Below, one piece after another: positions 1 to 8,895 of a DNA stretch of 64,000 nt. Under the pieces are notes generated by a model that worked only from the letters and a program-made list of their open reading frames with translations, was not told the DNA's origin and did not search any database. The stretch is from positions 1-64,000 of the forward strand of contig JAEUUU010000085.1 of assembly GCA_016787345.1 (NCBI GenBank), in the 5' to 3' direction. This DNA comes from Saprospiraceae bacterium (lineage in GTDB: Bacteria > Bacteroidota > Bacteroidia > Chitinophagales > Saprospiraceae). Numbering within the stretch: position 1 is the stretch's first letter; the number at the start of each line of letters is the position of its first letter. The translations under genes were made by a program, and so were the position numbers.

Positions 1-745
1 TTTCGCCGGCTTTCAGGCGTTTGTTGAATTTGAGCAGGTGCATGTTGTAATCCCAGTCTTCGTGAATCAGATCGGGCTCCATGCCGTGTTTTTCTTCAAA
101 AATAAAACTCGTGCTGGCCGCCACCGTATAGCGCCCCGTGGGCGATTGACCCACCGAAGTCAGCAACGGAATGAGCACGTGCGGGCGGTCGATCTCGGCG
201 TAGTAGTTGCGCACGCCCTGCAACATTTCAGGCGCTTCTATGACGGCGGCTGGTGTGATGACGACGTCTTTTTTGGCTTTGATTTCGACGATGCTCAGGG
301 CGCAAAAAGGCAGGTGCCGCAGGGCCATGACCGAATGGCTGACCGACAACTGGTCGCCCACCTCGAAAGTGGTGGTGAGTTGGGCATGGCGCATGTCGAG
401 TGTCTGGCGGTAATTGGCTATGTCGCGCCGGCCGATGCGCCGGCCATCGACGTCGAGGTTCATGTTGACGAAGTTGAACCCTTTGAGAATGTTCGACACC
501 CGGCCGCGCAGGTAGTTGTCGTAGGCGCCGTTGAGCACGACGGTCGACACCTTCATAGGCTCGGGAGAGGAGACCAGACCGATCATGCCATTGGCGACCG
601 TGATGCCGTAATAATTGGAGGGGTCGATGTTGTCGGCAACGATCAGCCAGGGATCGGGCGTTTGCTGCCCGATGGCAAGGCCGCGGCCCCCAAGCGTGAA
701 AACAAGCGCCAATACAAGGTGCAGTGAAAGCGTAGCAATCTTCAT
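1..745 (-). CDS. Glycoside hydrolase family 65-like secreted protein (5' part only)
   Basis: Leftward gene cut by the window start; about 248 residues of its N-terminus are visible. The ATG is at 743-745 and is followed by a hydrophobic signal peptide (roughly residues 1-27) ending near AIGQQ. The next part, with DPWLIVADNIDPSNYYGITV and NYYGIT/GMIGLVSSPEP segments, resembles the N-terminal beta-sandwich domain of GH65 enzymes (maltose, trehalose or kojibiose phosphorylases and hydrolases). Those enzymes cleave alpha-glucosidic links in disaccharides. The catalytic (alpha/alpha)6 barrel lies outside the window, so phosphorylase and hydrolase activities cannot be told apart. The signal peptide suggests a periplasmic or exported enzyme. 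The family call is moderately sure, the substrate is unknown. Confidence 0.72.
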   Translation of the reverse strand, partial: MKIATLSLHLVLALVFTLGGRGLAIGQQTPDPWLIVADNIDPSNYYGITVANGMIGLVSSPEPMKVSTVVLNGAYDNYLRGRVSNILKGFNFVNMNLDVDGRRIGRRDIANYRQTLDMRHAQLTTTFEVGDQLSVSHSVMALRHLPFCALSIVEIKAKKDVVITPAAVIEAPEMLQGVRNYYAEIDRPHVLIPLLTSVGQSPTGRYTVAASTSFIFEEKHGMEPDLIHEDWDYNMHLLKFNKRLKAGE

Positions 746-893
746 AAAACCGAGAGATGTTGTTGTTTGAAAACTGACGAAATGTAGCGTATTCCGGTTG
801 TTGCGCCTACTAATTTTGATCGTCGTAAAAAACCTCAAACGTCCAAAACACGCATGTTTTTTAAAAATCTTCCTTTTTTCTGTCCCGAACGTT

Positions 894-901
894 TACCTTT
901 G
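894..901 (+). promoter_or_regulatory. Bacteroidota -7 promoter element upstream of the ppiD-like gene
   Basis: TACCTTTG matches the Bacteroidota consensus TAnnTTTG. No good TTTG -33 box is visible, only a T-rich run about 20 bases upstream. It lies 68 bases before the ATG at 970, which is also preceded by AGGAG at 961-965, an unusually good Shine-Dalgarno for this phylum. Confidence 0.5.
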
Positions 902-969
902 TGCCTGCTTTTTTTGAAAGGTAAGCTTTTTGTATTTAAAATTCTGATTTTCAGTTAATTAGGAGTAAA

Positions 970-3081
970 ATGGCCTTAATCGGAACGATTCGGAAAAACG
1001 GTTGGATCCTCATTGTCCTCATGACCCTTGCCCTCGGCGGGTTCATTGCGATGGAAATTTATTCCAACATCCAGCGCAACAGCGCAGGGGATGTCAACAC
1101 CATTGGTAAAGTAAACGGTAAGGAAATCAAACGCTCTGATTTCGACACCTACGAGAAACTGGTGTACACCAACGCGCGCAGCAACCCCTACCAGGTTCGT
1201 ACCCAGGTATGGAACTATTTTGTTGAAAATGCCATCATGACCGATATCGCCGATGAAATCGGTTTGGGTGTGCCGGCTGACGAGTTGAAAGACCTCGAAT
1301 TCGGCGACAATATCAGCCCGATTATCGCGGATCGTTTTAAAGACGAAACCGGCCGGGTCAATATGCAAAACCTGATGCAGATCAAAGCGGCTATCGAAGG
1401 TGGTCAGTTTACCGACCCGCAATACCGCGCTTACTGGTCGATCCAGGAAAAAGAAATCGTCAAGCAGCGTTTGCAGGACAAAATGTTCGCCATGGTGACC
1501 AAAGGCATGTATACGCCTACCTGGCAAGCAGAAGTCGCCTTCCGCGAAACCAACGAACGCCTCGACTTTACCTTCGCCCGCGTACCGTACGAGCGTATTC
1601 CGGATACGGAAATCCAACTCACGGATGCCGACTACGAGGCTTATCTCAAAGAAATGCCGGGCGTGTTCGACCAGCAGGAAGAGACGCGTATGCTCACCTA
1701 TGCCGTGATCAATATCGCGCCCTCTGCCGCCGACAGTGCTTCCGCCCGCGACGCCGTAACCAAACTGCTCGACGGCCTGCGCACCACCACCAACGACTCT
1801 ACCTACGCCGCTGCCAACAACGGCGTGTATGATTCCGACTTCCGTACCAAGGATCAGCTGCCCCTCTCGATGGCCGACAGCCTGATGAAAGTACCGGTCG
1901 GCACCATCATCGGTCCGTTCTTCGAAGCCGGCAACTTTACCATCGCCAAGGTGCTCGATCGCAAACTGATGCCCGACTCCGTTCAGGCCCGCCACATCCT
2001 TATTCGTGACGCCACACCGGCCAGCGAACGCAAGATCGACAGCCTCCGCGCCCTCATCGAAAGCGGCAAAGCGCGCTTCGACTCGCTGGCCGTTCGCAAC
2101 AGTCAGGACCCCGGCTCGGCAGTCAAAGGCGGCGAACTCGGTTACATGGCTTATGGCCGTACCGTGCCCGAATTCAACAACGTACTGTTCAATACCGGCG
2201 AAGAAGGCAAACTCTACAAAGTCTCCACCCAGTTTGGCTGGCACCTGATCCAGATTACCGGCAAAAAATTCCTGGGCAAGGAAGCCCGCGTCCGCTGCGT
2301 ATTCCTCAACAGCGAACTGTCGCCGAGCGATGCTACCCAACAGGCGTTTGAAGACAAAGCCGCCGCCCTGTCGCAGCAGGCCAAAACGCTGAGCGACCTG
2401 CAAAACATGGCGCCGCAGCAAGGCTTCCAGATTCAAACCTCGCCTTTCGTCAAAATCAATGACTTCTCTATCGGTCAGGCTATTGCCGGCGACGGTTCCC
2501 GCGAAATAATCCGCTGGGCTTTTGACAAGAAAACCAAAGTAGGCGACGTCAGCAAGGAAATCTTCCCGATTCGCCAGCAAGGCGTATACTACAACAGCCA
2601 GTACGTTGTCGCCGCCCTGAAATCCATCGTACCGGCTGGAGAGGCCACGGTGGAAACCATCAGAGGCCAGCCGCGCGTCGATGCAGAAGTGCGCAATCGC
2701 AAAAAAGCGAAGGCCATCATCGAAAAAACCACCAACAAAAGCGACCTGAACGCCTTTGCCAGCCAATGGCAAGTCACGGTGGATACCGCCAAAATGACCA
2801 ACTTCGGTCAGGCTACTTCGCCCAATATGGGTCAGGAACCCCGCGTATACGGTATCGCTTTCTCGATTTCCAAAGATGCAGTCGGCGGTCCGATTGCCGG
2901 TAATACGGGCGTATTTCTGGTTCAACCGATTTCCGATCGCACCCAGGTCACCATTCCGCCCGACCTGAGTTACGCCCGCCGCCAGGTATCGTCGATGTCG
3001 GCTTCACCGGTTCGTATGAACCTGATGACGGAGATCAAGAAAAACGCCGAGATCAAAGACTTCCGGAACCGCTTCTTCTAA
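970..3081 (+). CDS. Membrane-anchored peptidyl-prolyl isomerase / chaperone (PpiD/SurA type)
   Basis: A 703-residue protein with one N-terminal membrane helix (about residues 10-30) after a short basic cytoplasmic end, the PpiD arrangement. A SurA-like N-terminal region follows. A parvulin rotamase domain lies at about residues 338-440, with the typical QARHILI start, the GGELGYM turn and the FGWHLIQITG end. The long C-terminal part carries no clear motif, although a second degenerate parvulin-like repeat is possible. Family members sit in the inner membrane and help fold outer-membrane and secreted proteins in the periplasm. It stands alone with its own promoter and is closed by a strong terminator, so it appears monocistronic. 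The length is normal for Bacteroidota PpiD homologues. Confidence 0.88.
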   Translation: MALIGTIRKNGWILIVLMTLALGGFIAMEIYSNIQRNSAGDVNTIGKVNGKEIKRSDFDTYEKLVYTNARSNPYQVRTQVWNYFVENAIMTDIADEIGLGVPADELKDLEFGDNISPIIADRFKDETGRVNMQNLMQIKAAIEGGQFTDPQYRAYWSIQEKEIVKQRLQDKMFAMVTKGMYTPTWQAEVAFRETNERLDFTFARVPYERIPDTEIQLTDADYEAYLKEMPGVFDQQEETRMLTYAVINIAPSAADSASARDAVTKLLDGLRTTTNDSTYAAANNGVYDSDFRTKDQLPLSMADSLMKVPVGTIIGPFFEAGNFTIAKVLDRKLMPDSVQARHILIRDATPASERKIDSLRALIESGKARFDSLAVRNSQDPGSAVKGGELGYMAYGRTVPEFNNVLFNTGEEGKLYKVSTQFGWHLIQITGKKFLGKEARVRCVFLNSELSPSDATQQAFEDKAAALSQQAKTLSDLQNMAPQQGFQIQTSPFVKINDFSIGQAIAGDGSREIIRWAFDKKTKVGDVSKEIFPIRQQGVYYNSQYVVAALKSIVPAGEATVETIRGQPRVDAEVRNRKKAKAIIEKTTNKSDLNAFASQWQVTVDTAKMTNFGQATSPNMGQEPRVYGIAFSISKDAVGGPIAGNTGVFLVQPISDRTQVTIPPDLSYARRQVSSMSASPVRMNLMTEIKKNAEIKDFRNRFF

Positions 3082-3103
3082 GCCGGCACGGTATTCATAC
3101 AAA

Positions 3104-3141
3104 CAAAAGAGGCTGCTCCAATCGGGCAGCCTCTTTTGTTT
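3104..3141 (+). terminator. Rho-independent terminator after the ppiD-like gene
   Basis: A perfect 13-base inverted repeat (3104-3116 with 3126-3138) with a 9-base loop. The T-rich 3' arm follows the GC stem, and the hairpin starts 22 bases after the stop codon. Confidence 0.85.
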
Positions 3142-3195
3142 AATACCTAAAAAAACTGCATTTTTACCCGCTGAACCTCCCTGAAAGCACAAACT

Positions 3196-4107
3196 ATGGA
3201 ACTACAATCAACAATTGAGGCCGTCAGGGCTCTCTTGCGCCAGGGCGATACCGGCGCTGCGCTGGAGACCCTTCGCCTGTATTTGGAAGAACAAAAGCCG
3301 CCCGGGCTACACGCCACGCTCGAGATGCTGCACGGCCTGGAAGCGCGTTATGGCGCCGTTCGGCAAAAAGAATTCAAAGGCCTGATCGCTCCGCAGGATG
3401 CCCAACGCGAGTACAACCAGATCAACGACGCGCTGCTGGGTTTGCTTACCGACATGCAATCGGGCAAAACCCCTGTTTCAGCCGCCTCGCGACGCCGCCG
3501 CAAGGTCTGGGCGGTTGCGGCGGTTGCGCTGGTCGCAATAGTGACCCTGGTCTTGTTTGTATTTAAAAACAAAGAACATTGCCCCGATTTTAGCGGGGCC
3601 AATGGCCTTCGCGTCATGATTCTGCCTTTTCAAAAGGTGGGCGGCAATGATCAGGCGCCCGAAATCGTGCTGCAAAAGGTCATCCGACAGCGCACCGGCG
3701 ACAACCAGTTGCCGGTCAAAGTGGAAGTTTACACCTCGCTGCCGGCCAGTCGCCGCAACCCCGACCATGCGGATGCCGCCCAAATGGGGCGTGATTGCGG
3801 CGCCGATCTGGTGATCTGGGGAATTTATGCAACCGACGATTCCACCCGCGTGGATATCAACTATGTATTTGCCCAAAATGAATCGAATAGCGTCAGTACC
3901 GGCTTTCAGGCTTTTGGCAACATTACCGAATTGCAATCGGGCGCTTTGGTTAAAAGGACGCTCGACGACGCCATTTTTTCCGTGTGCGCGCTGATGGCTA
4001 TTCGTGCCGACAATATGCCGCTGGCGAAAAAATGGCTGGAGAAAATAAAGGAACCTAATGCCCGCGAAGCGGCATTATTGACCAGGGTAAATGAAAATTT
4101 GCAGTAA
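3196..4107 (+). CDS. Effector-associated-domain (EAD11-like) single-pass membrane protein
   Basis: A 303-residue protein in three parts. Residues 1-88 form an all-helical module (MELQSTIEAVRALLRQGDT start, YGAVRQKEFKGLI centre, REYNQINDALLGLL end) that resembles the effector-associated domain 11 common in Saprospiraceae. Residues 104-123 are a membrane helix after an RRRRK stop. Residues 130-303 would be outside the cytoplasm, with an LRVMILPFQ strand like TolB or CsgG-type nucleotide-free folds, and no known catalytic motif. EADs are death-fold-like adaptors that recruit partner proteins bearing the same domain in conflict systems. Here the adaptor is tied to a membrane sensor-like part instead of a nuclease or protease, so a recruiting or signalling role is inferred. 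The gene stands alone, 8 bases from the convergent MerR gene. Confidence 0.65.
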   Translation: MELQSTIEAVRALLRQGDTGAALETLRLYLEEQKPPGLHATLEMLHGLEARYGAVRQKEFKGLIAPQDAQREYNQINDALLGLLTDMQSGKTPVSAASRRRRKVWAVAAVALVAIVTLVLFVFKNKEHCPDFSGANGLRVMILPFQKVGGNDQAPEIVLQKVIRQRTGDNQLPVKVEVYTSLPASRRNPDHADAAQMGRDCGADLVIWGIYATDDSTRVDINYVFAQNESNSVSTGFQAFGNITELQSGALVKRTLDDAIFSVCALMAIRADNMPLAKKWLEKIKEPNAREAALLTRVNENLQ

Positions 4108-4115
4108 AAAGAGCC

Positions 4116-5021
4116 TTAACGCGCTGAAATTTGCCTGATCTGGAGCGTGTCCAGAAACTGCATGGTATCGGGCAGACCGTTGAGTACCCGCACATTGTCG
4201 GGCAATTTAAGCGGCCCGATAAACACCTGGGCGCCGGTGACCAGCAACCGCCCGCCAGGTAACAGCTGGGCAATTTGATCCACGTAGCTTTGGATCGACT
4301 GCCGGGGCAAAGGCTCTTGTAAAATCGTGAAGACATAATCGGGCCTGACCGCCTGGCAGGCGTCGCGCAGATCGCCGATCGAATTACCCTGCCCGAGATA
4401 AACGACTCTTTGGCCGCGTTTTCTGAGCAAATAGTGTACAAACAACAGGGTCAGTTCCTGCAATTCGCCATCGGGCAGGTACAGGATAAACGTTGTTTTT
4501 ACCTCGCCCGTCTCGCCCGACACCTTGTCGATGGCGCACATGAGTTTGCGGCGAATCAGGTTGCTGATAAAGTGTTCGTGCGCGGGACTGATGCTGTTGG
4601 TCAGCCAGAGCACGTTCAGTTTGTTCAGAAAAGGATAAACCAGCTGGATGATGGTTTCTTCAAATCCGTACTCCTCCACATAGTTATTGAAGATATGCTG
4701 AAAGGTGCTTTCATCCATATCGATCATGGCCAGCGTAAGCGCGTCGATCTGCGTATTGGCTGCCGAATTGTTTTTGGCAATTTCTGATACCCGGTTGGCG
4801 ATCTCGTCGGTGCCCATTTTCGCCAGTTTGCTGATCTTCAAGCCATGCCGGTTCAGCAAAGCGACGTTGAACAGGTGGCGCAGATTTTCGTCGGTGTAGT
4901 AGCGGATATTCGTATTGGTCCGGGCAGGGGCAATGAGGTGATAGCGCTGCTCCCACATTCGGATGGTGTGCGCTTTAATACCGGTTAACTTCTCCAGATC
5001 CCTGATGGAATAGATAGCCAT
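4116..5021 (-). CDS. MerR-family transcriptional regulator with degenerate cobalamin-binding domain
   Basis: A 301-residue protein. Residues 1-70 are a MerR winged helix (IRDLEKLTGIKAHTIRMWEQ, with the RYY wing near 40-42). Residues 90-160 are the helical cap of a CarH/LitR-type B12 domain with an intact W-x9-EH motif (W139, E149, H150), which in CarH contacts adenosylcobalamin. The Rossmann-like part follows, but the DxHxxG motif that supplies the cobalt-binding histidine reads ELQELT at 186-191, so the lower ligand is missing. It may bind another ligand or base-off cobalamin, or none. CarH relatives control carotenoid and light-stress genes; no such genes are next to it. It is separated by 129 bases from the upstream LytTR gene and probably has its own promoter. 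Confidence 0.85.
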   Translation of the reverse strand: MAIYSIRDLEKLTGIKAHTIRMWEQRYHLIAPARTNTNIRYYTDENLRHLFNVALLNRHGLKISKLAKMGTDEIANRVSEIAKNNSAANTQIDALTLAMIDMDESTFQHIFNNYVEEYGFEETIIQLVYPFLNKLNVLWLTNSISPAHEHFISNLIRRKLMCAIDKVSGETGEVKTTFILYLPDGELQELTLLFVHYLLRKRGQRVVYLGQGNSIGDLRDACQAVRPDYVFTILQEPLPRQSIQSYVDQIAQLLPGGRLLVTGAQVFIGPLKLPDNVRVLNGLPDTMQFLDTLQIRQISAR

Positions 5022-5067
5022 TTTGCCAGATGCCAGATATTCGTTGTAAGGTCAGTTTGTGTTTCGT

Positions 5068-5088
5068 TTATCGCGCAAAAAGCGATAA
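5068..5088. promoter_or_regulatory. Possible operator in front of the MerR-family gene
   Basis: A perfect 7-base inverted repeat, TTATCGC and GCGATAA, spaced by 7 bases, located 47 bases before the MerR start. A leftward -7-like element (TATTTTTG on the minus strand, 5105-5112) lies just upstream, so the repeat would fall near the transcription start. The size and place fit an autoregulatory MerR or CarH-type site, but this is inference. Confidence 0.4.
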
Positions 5089-5150
5089 TTGTTGTTTGGA
5101 CCGACAAAAATATGCTAACAGGCAAAGTCTGCTAATGTTCATCAAAAAAA

Positions 5151-5924
5151 TCAGCCGGCTTTTTCTCCGACCAGCCATTTTTTGAACTCAGCGGAGCGTT
5201 CTGTGCTGACAATGGTTTCCAGATCGATGGGCGGATCGAGGTCGACTTTTACCCGGCTTTTGGAGTAGGGATGCATTTCTTTGATCGCGACTACATTGAC
5301 GATAAACTGCCGGTTGATGCGGAAAAACGTGCCCGGGTCGAGCATGATCGCGAGTTTGTCGAGCGGATAGTCGACCGGAAAACGTTTCCCGGTGCTGCGT
5401 ACGACCAGAAACGTAATCTTGTCTTTTGTATAAAAATAGGCCGCGTCGGCCATGTCGACGAGTTTGATGGCGCTGCCGAACCGGATCAACATGCGGCGCA
5501 GGTGATTGGAGCCTTCCTGTCGGCGCAGGCTGTCGAGCAGTGAGGAGTAATCGGCATTTTTAGCGGCCCCGAACACCTGTTTGTATTTTTCCAACGCTGC
5601 TGCCAATTCGCTGTTTTTGATGGGTTTGAGCAGATAGTCCACGGCATTTACCTTGAAAGCTTGCAGGGCATATTCGTCGTAGGCCGTGGTAAAAATGACC
5701 GGACAAGTGATGCTGACGTGTTCGAATATGTCGAAGCTCGACCCGTCGGCCAGGTGAATGTCGAGAAAGATCAGATCGGGCTGCGGGTTGCTTTGCAGCC
5801 AGGTTACGGCCATTTCGACGGTATCGAGTTTTTCGAGCACCAGAATGGCGGGGTCCAGTTCGGTCAGGAGTTTTTCCAGCCGGCGGGCGGCGGCATTTTC
5901 ATCTTCGATGATCAGTACTTTCAT
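5151..5924 (-). CDS. LytTR-family response regulator
   Basis: A 257-residue protein. Residues 1-120 are a receiver domain with acidic pocket E7-D8, phospho-acceptor D55 (in DLIFLDIHLADG), a T near 80 in FTTAYDEYA and the K in YLLKPI. Residues about 150-255 are a LytTR DNA-binding domain (FFRINRQFIVNV and YSKSRVKVDL). LytTR regulators bind short direct repeats upstream of target genes when phosphorylated. It begins 28 bases after the stop of the propeller histidine kinase, which has a LytS-type kinase core, so the two form a cognate pair and probably one transcript. Target genes are not evident. Confidence 0.93.
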   Translation of the reverse strand: MKVLIIEDENAAARRLEKLLTELDPAILVLEKLDTVEMAVTWLQSNPQPDLIFLDIHLADGSSFDIFEHVSITCPVIFTTAYDEYALQAFKVNAVDYLLKPIKNSELAAALEKYKQVFGAAKNADYSSLLDSLRRQEGSNHLRRMLIRFGSAIKLVDMADAAYFYTKDKITFLVVRSTGKRFPVDYPLDKLAIMLDPGTFFRINRQFIVNVVAIKEMHPYSKSRVKVDLDPPIDLETIVSTERSAEFKKWLVGEKAG

Positions 5925-5952
5925 ATCGGTTCAGATACAAGACATGAATTTG

Positions 5953-8862
5953 TCAGGATTCGTGTTTGACGAGTGGAACTTTTACAATAAAAAACGCGCT
6001 GTCTTCTTTGACCAGCACGGGGCGTTCGCCGAGTAATTTATAGCGGTTGATCAGGCTTTGCAGCCCGAAACGGGTGCTGGGCTCGGGTTTTATTTTTCGC
6101 TGTATGTTGTTGCGTACCAGGATGTAGTGCGGATCGTCGGGGTCGTCCAGGATTTCGATCAGCAAGGGATGGCTTCGGGTGATGACGTTGTGCTTTACGG
6201 CGTTTTCGACCAGCATCTGGAGGGTGAGCGGCATAATGAGGCCGCTTCGTTCGCCCAGCCGGATATCGAGCGAGAACCCGTCTTCGAAGCGTTTTTTGAG
6301 CAAAAAATTGAAGTGCCGTACCAGTTCGAGTTCTTCTGCCAGTCCGATGAGGTCTTTTTCGCGATAGAGCATCATTTTGCGGTAGAAGTCGGCCAGGTGT
6401 TCGACGTATTCCACGGCGATTTTGGGATTTTCCTCGATGATGGTAATCAGGGTATTAAAGCTGTTGAACAAAAAATGCGGATTGATCTGGCTTTTCAGAG
6501 CGGCAAACTGCGATTCCACCGACTCGCGTCTCAGGCGCGCTTCACGCCTCAAACGGGCTTCCCGATTGGTGACCACGGCATACAAAATACTTAAAAACCC
6601 AATGATACTCAGCGCAATAAACCACCAGCGCGCCCAGATCGGGGAATTGATCTCGAAGGCGTAGGTCGCTTCGGAGGTGCCTTCGAAGGCGCCGTGTTCC
6701 GTGCTCTGCACCCGAAAAACGTAGCGCCCGGGCGGCAAATTGGGGTAGGATGCCGAGCGGTCTTTTGTTTCTTTCCATTCCGGATCGAATGGGTCGAGGC
6801 GATAGCGGTATCGCACGGCCTCCGGATGGTTGTACCACAAGCCCGTGAAGTTGAAAATGAAATAATTCTGGTCGTAGGGGAATTTGTTATTTGTAATAAA
6901 ATCAATGGGTTGCAAAAAAACGCTGACCCCTGTCAGCACACTGAATGGGTCGTATTGAAAGGCTTCGGCATAGCTGGCCAAACGAATAATACCACCCTGG
7001 GCGCCCAGCCATACATTGCCGCCGGCATCGGTGAACAAGGCATTCAGGTTGACGGGCGCAGCGCCCGATTCACCGAGCGGGAAAAATGTGGTATGGCCGG
7101 TTTCCGGGTTCAGTACATCGAAGCCGTCTTCGTAAGCCACCAGAATTTCGCCTTTCCCGCTGGTTGCCAGCCCTATGATGGCCTGGCTGTGCAGACGTTG
7201 GGCGGTGGTATATCGCTTGAACGCCTGACCGTCGTAAGAGAACAAACCCTCTTTTTCCGTACTGAACCAGATCGCCCCGCTCAGATCCTGGGTAATGGCG
7301 TAAATGGTTTTTAATCCGATGCCGGCGGCCTCGGTGAAGTGCCGGAACTGGCCATTTTCGAGCACTGTGAGGCCCTTGCCATCGGTCCCGAACCATATCC
7401 TTTGTTGTCGGTCAACAAAAACGCGATAGATGTAGTGGGTGCCCAGTTCATCCTGCCGGGCATAATATTCGAACCGGTTTCCCTTCAAATCAACCTCTAC
7501 CACACCGCCGAGGGTCGCCAGCCAGACGTGGCTGCCAGCGTTGGCGATCGACAGGATGCTGCCATTCACCAGTCCGTCCCGTTCGCTGATTTGTCTGCGT
7601 ACCTTGCCGGTGGGGTCGATGATAAATACCCCGTTGCCAAAGGTGCCGGCCCAAATCGTGCCATCGGACATTTCCTGCAGTGTCAGAATGTTTTGTTTGC
7701 CGGGCAAAATCGACCGGAATTCGCCGTTTTCCTGCAGCAACAGCCCTTCGTCTGTGCCTGCCCAGAGCCGCGAGCGATGATCGACACAAACCGCCTGCAC
7801 GTTGGCGGACGGGACGCCGAGAATGCTCACGCGGCTGTTGGCCGACCAGCATTCGCCTTTTTTATTCAACAACCAAAGCAAACCTTCCCGGTCTTTCATC
7901 AGGGTGCCGACCTGCATATTGCGCATGGGATTGCCTTCCGGAAACGCTGTCATGCCGTTGTTGCTGCTGCCGGTGGCCAGGCGCACGGCGCCGTGATCGG
8001 TTGTACCGACCCAGAGTTCGGAAGGCGGAAACCAGGCCATGCTGCTGACGGCGCCCAGCGCCCAGTCGGCGCTTTTGTAATCGAATTGATTGGTCCGGAC
8101 GTTGTACCGGCTCACGCCGCCGTCGTAAGCGCCCAGCCACATATTGCCCTGTTCGTCGGGTAAAAGCGCGGGAATGATCTCGTCCTGGAGGCCTTCGGCA
8201 ATGCCGATGGTTTTTACGTTTTTTTGTCCATTGGCCGTCATGGTGCAAATGCTGACGCCGCCGTCGGTGGCCGCCCAGATCCGGCCCAGGCCATCGCGGG
8301 CGATGGCATATACGAAGACGCTGCTCAATCCTTCGTCTTCTTCATTGAACTGGTAAAGCCGGTTGTTTTTCCAGCAATACAGCCCTTCGCCGTAGGTGGC
8401 GATCCATAGGCCCCCGTCGGCGTCTTCGGCAAAGGCTTTAATGGGTACGGCCGGTGTTCCTTCTTCGGGCAGCCAGCGTTGCAGCTGGGTGGGTAGTACC
8501 TCGGCGCCTTCCTGCTCGCCGTTGTGCGTCGGATGAAATACCGCGAATGGCGAGAGATAACCGATAGCGCCGTTTTCAAACCCGACCCACAATCGGTCGG
8601 CGGATTCATACAGGGCTGTGATGGTTACCGCACCCAGGGTGTCGGGGAGGGCAATAGCCTGAAAACCAATGCCATCATAACGGTAAAGTCCTTTGTCGGA
8701 GCCTGTCCATATCCATCCGCGCCGTTCCTGCAGGATGCTTGTAAAGTGTACGCCGCTGAGTTCTTTGACTCCTCTTTGCCGAAAAACCGGCATCTGTGCC
8801 GCGACTCGTTGAGCGTCGAAGTACAGGAGCAGAAAGAGAAAAAACACAGGATGGATCTTCAT
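5953..8862 (-). CDS. Two-component propeller sensor histidine kinase (LytS type)
   Basis: A 969-residue membrane sensor. A signal peptide (about 1-22) is followed by many Reg_prop repeats (IWTGSDKGLYRYDG, LWIATYGEGLYCW, IWFSTEKEGLFSYDG and others) that build two seven-bladed periplasmic propellers to about residue 640. A Y_Y_Y domain (RYRLDPFDPEWKETKD, LPPGRYVFRV) follows, then a membrane helix near 735-757. The kinase core has the LytS/YpdA His motif NPHFLFNSFN with H796, and an ATPase part with QMLVENAVKHN. Relatives sense polysaccharide fragments or other extracellular cues. It sits 33 bases downstream of the YceI gene and 28 upstream of the LytTR regulator. No hybrid AraC part is fused, so signalling goes through the separate regulator. 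Confidence 0.93.
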   Translation of the reverse strand: MKIHPVFFLFLLLYFDAQRVAAQMPVFRQRGVKELSGVHFTSILQERRGWIWTGSDKGLYRYDGIGFQAIALPDTLGAVTITALYESADRLWVGFENGAIGYLSPFAVFHPTHNGEQEGAEVLPTQLQRWLPEEGTPAVPIKAFAEDADGGLWIATYGEGLYCWKNNRLYQFNEEDEGLSSVFVYAIARDGLGRIWAATDGGVSICTMTANGQKNVKTIGIAEGLQDEIIPALLPDEQGNMWLGAYDGGVSRYNVRTNQFDYKSADWALGAVSSMAWFPPSELWVGTTDHGAVRLATGSSNNGMTAFPEGNPMRNMQVGTLMKDREGLLWLLNKKGECWSANSRVSILGVPSANVQAVCVDHRSRLWAGTDEGLLLQENGEFRSILPGKQNILTLQEMSDGTIWAGTFGNGVFIIDPTGKVRRQISERDGLVNGSILSIANAGSHVWLATLGGVVEVDLKGNRFEYYARQDELGTHYIYRVFVDRQQRIWFGTDGKGLTVLENGQFRHFTEAAGIGLKTIYAITQDLSGAIWFSTEKEGLFSYDGQAFKRYTTAQRLHSQAIIGLATSGKGEILVAYEDGFDVLNPETGHTTFFPLGESGAAPVNLNALFTDAGGNVWLGAQGGIIRLASYAEAFQYDPFSVLTGVSVFLQPIDFITNNKFPYDQNYFIFNFTGLWYNHPEAVRYRYRLDPFDPEWKETKDRSASYPNLPPGRYVFRVQSTEHGAFEGTSEATYAFEINSPIWARWWFIALSIIGFLSILYAVVTNREARLRREARLRRESVESQFAALKSQINPHFLFNSFNTLITIIEENPKIAVEYVEHLADFYRKMMLYREKDLIGLAEELELVRHFNFLLKKRFEDGFSLDIRLGERSGLIMPLTLQMLVENAVKHNVITRSHPLLIEILDDPDDPHYILVRNNIQRKIKPEPSTRFGLQSLINRYKLLGERPVLVKEDSAFFIVKVPLVKHES

Positions 8863-8895
8863 GATCGGAGTTTCGGTTGCGGTTCAGACGGGACT

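Noticed and set aside
38..727. Rightward reading frame of 229 residues near the window start
   Set aside because: It is the antisense frame of the GH65-like gene. The opposite strand has a signal peptide and family motifs, whereas this frame has neither.
976..2925. Long leftward frame of 649 residues opposite the ppiD-like gene
   Set aside because: The sense frame has a membrane helix and a parvulin domain; the antisense frame is a by-product of high G+C at third positions.
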